NCBI RefSeq assembly: GCF_000699445.3
Contig: NC_067198.1
Location: 23,509,536 to 23,573,535, forward strand
Length of the DNA: 64,000 nt
Direction: 5' to 3'
DNA from: Schistosoma haematobium
Taxonomy: Eukaryota > Platyhelminthes > Trematoda > Strigeidida > Schistosomatidae
The position numbers and the translations under genes were made by a program. Positions 59,204-64,000 of this stretch are shown piece by piece. Under the pieces are notes generated by a model that saw nothing but the letters and a program-made list of their open reading frames with translations, was not told the origin of the DNA and made no database searches. Numbering within the stretch: the stretch's first letter is position 1; each line of letters starts with the position of its first letter.

Positions 59204-61277
59204 CTCGCCTGTAGCTTGTCTAAGGCTACTGCCGGCCCCAGGACCTGGTAAAAGGGGGGGTCGTGTATGGGGTCGGCAACCTCGTCCTGTAGAAAACAAC
59301 GATGCCAAAAAACCACTAACCAGAATGAATAATTTAGACTCTGCCCTAGGAGTTGAAGGACGACTTATGACTCCTCATGGTTAAACCTGAGATTTCTTTG
59401 GAAATCACGGGACCAGCACTCCTTCAAACAACTAATGCAACAATTTCTATAGGTGCATAGATTGTCCGGGCAATGCGTGAGACCGGGAGGACCAGTCAAA
59501 CAGTTACGGGAATGAGGAGATACAAGTTGGCAGTACTCGGAATCAACGAAATTCACTGAATCCAGGTTGGACAGCAAATACTAGATACGGAAGAAGTGCT
59601 ACTGTACTCCAGTTGCGAAGAAGAAAATGCATCACACATTCAAGGAGTTGCTTTGATGCTGTCCAAAGAAGAATCTGACGTACTTATAGGGTGGTGATCT
59701 CCCGGATCCACGATCACCAAAGCATCCTTAAAAAAGGGAATCACGTTGAATGCTATCCAATGTTATGCACACACCAATAATAGAAACGACGGCAATAAAG
59801 ATCAGTTTTATGATAAGCTGAAATCAATCATGGTGAAGTACTCAGGAAAAAAACCTGACCATCCGGAATGGACAACACCGAGCATGAAGATATCATGGGA
59901 CGACATGGACTGACTGGGAGAAAGGAACGAGAATGGTGGCATATGAAAACATGTGGATTCAACAAAATGGTTATTGACGGTAAAATAAGCCTTCACAAAC
60001 GCATACCAAAAGCTACAGGGGTCTGACCAGATCAAACTACACAGAACCAGATGGATCATATTTGCAACAATAAAAAATTCATAAGGTCGACGTAAGACGT
60101 GGGAATGAGGAGGAAAGCTGACGTAGTTTTAAATCACCACCAAGTGGTTCCCAAAATGATATTGAAACCAAAGAAGCACTAGACAAGTGGACAAATAGCA
60201 GTACAAGGGTTCAATAGAGTCCTCCTTCGACATACTGAGAAACTCAACGAATAGGTCACAATAACAGGTTCCAAGCACTACAAGGTCTACTCCACCAACG
60301 ATCGAAGAAATCAGCATGACCATCAGATAAATTAACGGTGGGAATGCAACAGGACCTGAAAATATACCAGCTGAAGCACTAAAGTCAGACATAGAAGTAA
60401 CTGCAAACATGCTTCACACTCTATTCAGGAAGATTTAGGAGGAAAAACAAGTACCGATAGACTGGAAAGAAGCATGTCAAGGATATGATGATACGAAATA
60501 AAGGAGATCTGAGTAGATGTAAGAACTACAGAGACATCACATCACTGTCAGTACATGGAAAGGTTTTGAAAAAAGTGTTTCTCAACCGGATGAAAGACTC
60601 AGTACACGCCCAACTTTGAGATCAACAGGCTGGATTCCGTAAGGATCGGTCGTGCACAGACCGAATCGCGACACTACGGATCATCGTTGAACAATCAATT
60701 GAACAGAATTCGCCATTATACATCAACTTCATTGATTATGAGAAATCATTTGACAGTGTGGATAGGAAGGATTTATGGAAACTTCCTCGACATTATAGGG
60801 TATCTGAGAAAATCGTCAACATTGTGCAAAACTCATACAACGAACTACACTGCAAAGCCTTGTATAGAGGACAGCTGACAGACGCATTCCAAGTGAGGAC
60901 CGGAGTCAGACGAGGCTCCCTACTCTCCTCCTTTCTCTTTGTTCAGGCTGTTGACTGGAATGTCAGAACTAGAACAGCATTCCTACAGTTGAAGAACGTA
61001 TGGAACTCAAAACAACTGTCAACCAATATCAAGTCAGAATCCTCAATACGAACGTCGAAACAGTCCTGCTGTACGGAGCTGAAACGTGAAGAAAATACCA
61101 CAACCATCATCAAAAAGGTGCAAGTATTTATAAACAATTGTTTATGTAAGATACTGAATGTCCATTGTCCATATACCATCAGCAACAGCCTTCTGTGAGA
61201 GAGAACAAGACCAACTTCCATCTGAAGAGGAAATTAGGGAAAGATGTTAGAGGAGGATAGGACACACATTGGGAATG
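59204..61277 (+). mobile_element. Defective RTE copy with intact 5' end and two internal deletions
   Basis: It starts with the family leader (CGCCTGTAGCTTGTC, GGCTACTGCCGGCCCC) seen at the 5' end of the intact element. Endonuclease fragments follow in broken frames: LAVLGINEIHWIQVGQQ near 59530, [13 protein letters not shown] near 59640. Near 60297 the sequence jumps to PPTIEEISM (family residue about 499), deleting about 200 codons. A second deletion (FVQAVDW joined to NVRTRTAFLQ, about 60957) removes the FADD active site, exactly as in the 35-kb copy. It ends near 61277, short of the family C-terminus. Confidence 0.82.
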
Positions 61278-61537
61278 AAATGACTCGATAACTGAAAGAG
61301 GAGGGTGAGGTATTATGAGCACATCTCGGTGAATACAAACAAACAGAAATTGTATAATCGTTATGCTATTAGAGATAAGTTCCGTAATATGAAACCGTGC
61401 TACTAAAATCTGAATACTTAAGTAAACGTTGTAGTTTAGTACACACTGTGTTTTTCATACTGACACGGCGATATGACTTGTTTATTAGCCTCGTTTTCAC
61501 TCAGCAAGCAGTACCATCATTGGAGGGCCATTTGATA

Positions 61538-61604
61538 ATGTCATCTGCTCGTCGGATTTGTGAGAAACCCAGACGTAGTGAGAGTCATGATTCTCAAAAT
61601 TCTA
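61538..61604 (+). CDS. Candidate first coding exon of an unassigned gene
   Basis: ATG at 61538 starts MSSARRICEKPRRSESHDSQ (then NS), a Ser/Arg-rich hydrophilic N-terminus, and runs into a consensus donor (A|GTAAGT at 61605). TTTCACTCAGCAAGCAG just upstream could be a cis or spliced-leader acceptor. No following exon was identified in the remaining 2.4 kb. Confidence 0.3.
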
Positions 61605-61610
61605 GTAAGT

Positions 61611-62931
61611 TACGTAGTATATTCTACCACTGCGCAGACCCTTAGAATAGTGACATGTCTTCTCCATGTATGGTATAGCATGTTTGAGCCATACAGTTTT
61701 CTAATCCCAAGTAATCAATAAAGGCGAACAGAAAAGAAAATACGCGCCTTAATTTTTTCTATTTCGTCTGTCAGGAGGAAATAATGCGGATTTTCCCCTT
61801 TGTATCGCTCTGTGTATTAAATGTCGCTGAGTTATCTACTTTTCGCCTAAATATTCAGCCAGTAAAAGTCGAGATTTCATCGACATCGGTCTTGTAAGAC
61901 TACCAGAAAGTCTGTTGACCAGCATTTAGTTCCCTTAAACTCTTGAAAACTTTAAAAATCTGGGTATACTGTAGTGACATGTTATATACGATCTTATCGA
62001 AAATTATTAAGATCATAAACATTAGTACGTTACTAACAGTGAAAGCTATGTTTTGGCCGGTTAATAATTATTTTTCGCAAGGATTCAGTTAGATTTAACG
62101 TTGATCCTTAGAATGTCTCGTCAGTACCAGCGATCCACATCTTTCAGTTGCTGCAAGGACCTTCACAATAAGGCTAAGTCAGTTGTCTAGTGTTTTGCAA
62201 TTTTAGAACGCCACTTCCGTTTGGCTTGCAAGTTATTGACTAACAAGTTGTTATACAGACAGATTCCATTTCAAAAGTAAAATGTTATAGAATCACCTGG
62301 CACTCGACCTTGGACAAAAGTGATCGTTTGTAGGTTTAGGAACGCTTAGTTTGTTGCTTGACTCACAACTTTAGTGGGTAATTGTTTTGCAACGGTTATA
62401 TGCGTGAAAAATTCCATTAGTCATTAGTTGGTGGTAATCAACTTTCATCCTGGCTCAATTTTACATTAGCCCTAATTACATTACCACGACAGCACTATGA
62501 GTGAAAATAACAAAATAGCTTGAACTTGAAAAATGCAGTAGCAGTAAGGATAAAAACGACTGTATTTGGTTCAAAAAGGCAATATTTGTGTATGAGAAAA
62601 TACCAGAATTCAAGATCTAGAGTAAAATAATGATTGAATGCATCTGCGCTATTATGACTAAATTTGAACCGTCTTAAGTCATTGAGTGCGATAACTGCAC
62701 AGGCACCAATCAGGTGGTTTGCACTTTCCATATGTCAGGGACTTCACGGACTGATTTCATGCCTTGATTTGCCCGCCTCTAGCTTTTTTCCAACTTACTC
62801 CTACTCCAAAAAATGTCACCCGTCGCAGTAAGCATACCTAACACATCTTGGGCCACTTCAGTCGTTGAAGATTCACAGCGAAATCCCTAGTTTTCTGTGG
62901 TAAACATATGCCTAATCTCTATATTCCTCGC
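61611..62931. other. Intergenic, nothing recognised
   Basis: No supported exon or repeat. A 78-codon minus frame at 62731-62495 lacks family motifs. Confidence 0.35.
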
Positions 62932-63455
62932 TTATTTATTTATCTATTTATTTGAGCACATAAATATTGGTATAGAGGGCCCTAAATACATATGTGCCAC
63001 ACAATTCACTTGGTTTATGTGAGGGATGTGATACTACACGGGTACCCAGAGCGAAGTAAGTGGTTTCCTTAGGGGGCCACACCCGGGGCCTTAGACCTAA
63101 AGGTCTGATCCACAAGGCAGTGGAGCAACGCCAGAAGATGCAGTCCCATGTTGGCCGGTGTCCAATAATTGGTTCATACACCATTTGTTCCCTCAGGATC
63201 CTGGATCCCATGTACACCATTGGTTCGGAATCAGGGTTCTCCAAATCCCCTAGGTGGACCTTCCATATCGACCAACCCGGTTAAAGAGCTGGAGTTTCGC
63301 TTTTCGTCTCCTCAATTTCGTGAACAACACCCCCGCCATGAGGTAGTGAGTAGGACTTCCCTGGAAGAGGCTATATACGCGTGGCCATGTGAGAGCATTT
63401 CGAGAGGGAGAGCGGCCTTTCCGCACTCTCGGCCGTACCAGGGTGCTTGAGGGCA
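62932..63455 (-). mobile_element. Bipartite non-autonomous LINE derivative, copy 3
   Basis: On the minus strand the leader (from about 63455, …GCACCCTGGTACGGCCGAGA…, …CTCTCCCTCTCGAAATGCTC…) runs to GGGTACCCGTGTAGTATCAC and joins near 63000 directly to the LINE 3' end (TTGTGTGGCACATATGTATT) and an AAATAGATAAATAAATAA tail. It has the same layout as the copy at 21716 and keeps the leader section missing there. Several ORFs of 70-98 codons cross it, but none is conserved between copies. Confidence 0.8.
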
Positions 63456-63911
63456 ATGATCCTTCAGCACTTAGTCTTTCTCTGATACCCGAACAATGTT
63501 TCAGATTCACTTATGATAAAAATTCTGCAGCCTACGCATGTCTTATACTTCTCTGTAGTATGTTTTACAACTATAGAGTAATACAAAGCAAACTTCATAG
63601 CAGCATGCTCACCCCTTGTTAGCGGATATACGTGTTGACTAAGGCTAAAAGAGCTTTCTGAATCCTTACTAATATTTCATTAGAATAAACTTACCAGGGC
63701 TAATGATGCTGAAATAAGTTAAGTGCTCGTCGCACTCCCCGTGATCAGTTTAACCGATGGTACAGACCAGTCCTAAAGCTACATCTTACGTCTGAGAAAA
63801 AAACAATTCAGACATGTATTGTAATTCACAGTGATCAGCAGACTGCACTGTCTGTGTTTTCATTCAATGGTAGCTTGCTGTCTGCGTATTCTAAGCTGTT
63901 AACGTAACTTC

Positions 63912-63939
63912 CTGGTAGGGGATTAATCTCTGAAACGTC
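63912..63939 (+). ncRNA. Possible hammerhead ribozyme core with minimal stem III
   Basis: CTGGTAG, a 12-base self-complementary stem II (GGGATTAATCTC), then TGAAACGTC, match the order CUGANGA - stem II - GAAA - ACGUC of minimal hammerheads known from retroelements. The first core deviates (CTGGTAG), so activity is doubtful. The associated element would lie partly outside the window. Confidence 0.3.
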
Positions 63940-64000
63940 AGATAGTGTTTTCCACAATATTGTTCATGATTTTGTGTGACAAAATCAAATAAAAAAGAGG

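Overview
The window is AT-rich, non-coding-dominated eukaryotic DNA that best fits a schistosome (trematode blood fluke) nuclear genome. The evidence is the mix of repeats: RTE-type and CR1-type LINEs, several Ty3/Gypsy families, a tRNA-derived SINE with a decayed hammerhead ribozyme like the schistosome Sm-alpha family, and Merlin-like miniature inverted-repeat elements. Gene structure agrees: cis introns of only 30-41 nt sit beside introns of 4-12 kb. The species call is inference; no rRNA, mitochondrial or other marker gene is present.

Three conserved host genes can be assembled exon by exon. (1) An RSL1D1-like nucleolar ribosomal L1-domain protein on the minus strand (6408 to 940, two visible exons), whose 4.4-kb intron holds an almost complete but decayed LINE. 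(2) Mitochondrial ribosomal protein L28 (MRPL28) on the plus strand (13803 to 21521, four exons, possibly a fifth near 22.7 kb). Its 6.9-kb intron holds an intact-ORF RTE retrotransposon, and its second exon carries a one-base frameshift in an A7 run. (3) An LRP2BP-like Sel1-repeat protein on the minus strand (47157 to 27551, seven exons, 353 codons). Its two large introns hold a SINE, a CR1 element, a MITE, two RTE copies and a deleted Gypsy element. A few further exons, on either strand, can be seen but not assigned.

Layout: 0.9-6.4 kb RSL1D1 plus LINE; 7.9-13.7 kb LINE and LTR debris; 13.8-22.9 kb MRPL28 and its transposon-filled intron; 24.8-24.9 kb an orphan terminal exon; 27.5-47.2 kb LRP2BP; 47.4-58.4 kb broken Gypsy elements and LINE remnants; 59.2-61.3 kb a defective RTE copy; 62.9-63.5 kb a bipartite non-autonomous repeat; a possible hammerhead at the very end.

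The most notable signals are: a family of about 0.5-0.7-kb elements made of the 5' and 3' ends of a resident LINE with the coding middle missing (three copies); two MITEs with matching inverted termini and perfect 8-bp target duplications, one of which splits a LINE reading frame; and two defective RTE copies 25 kb apart that share the same stops and the same deletion of the reverse-transcriptase active site. No prokaryotic-type system, CRISPR array or operon is present.
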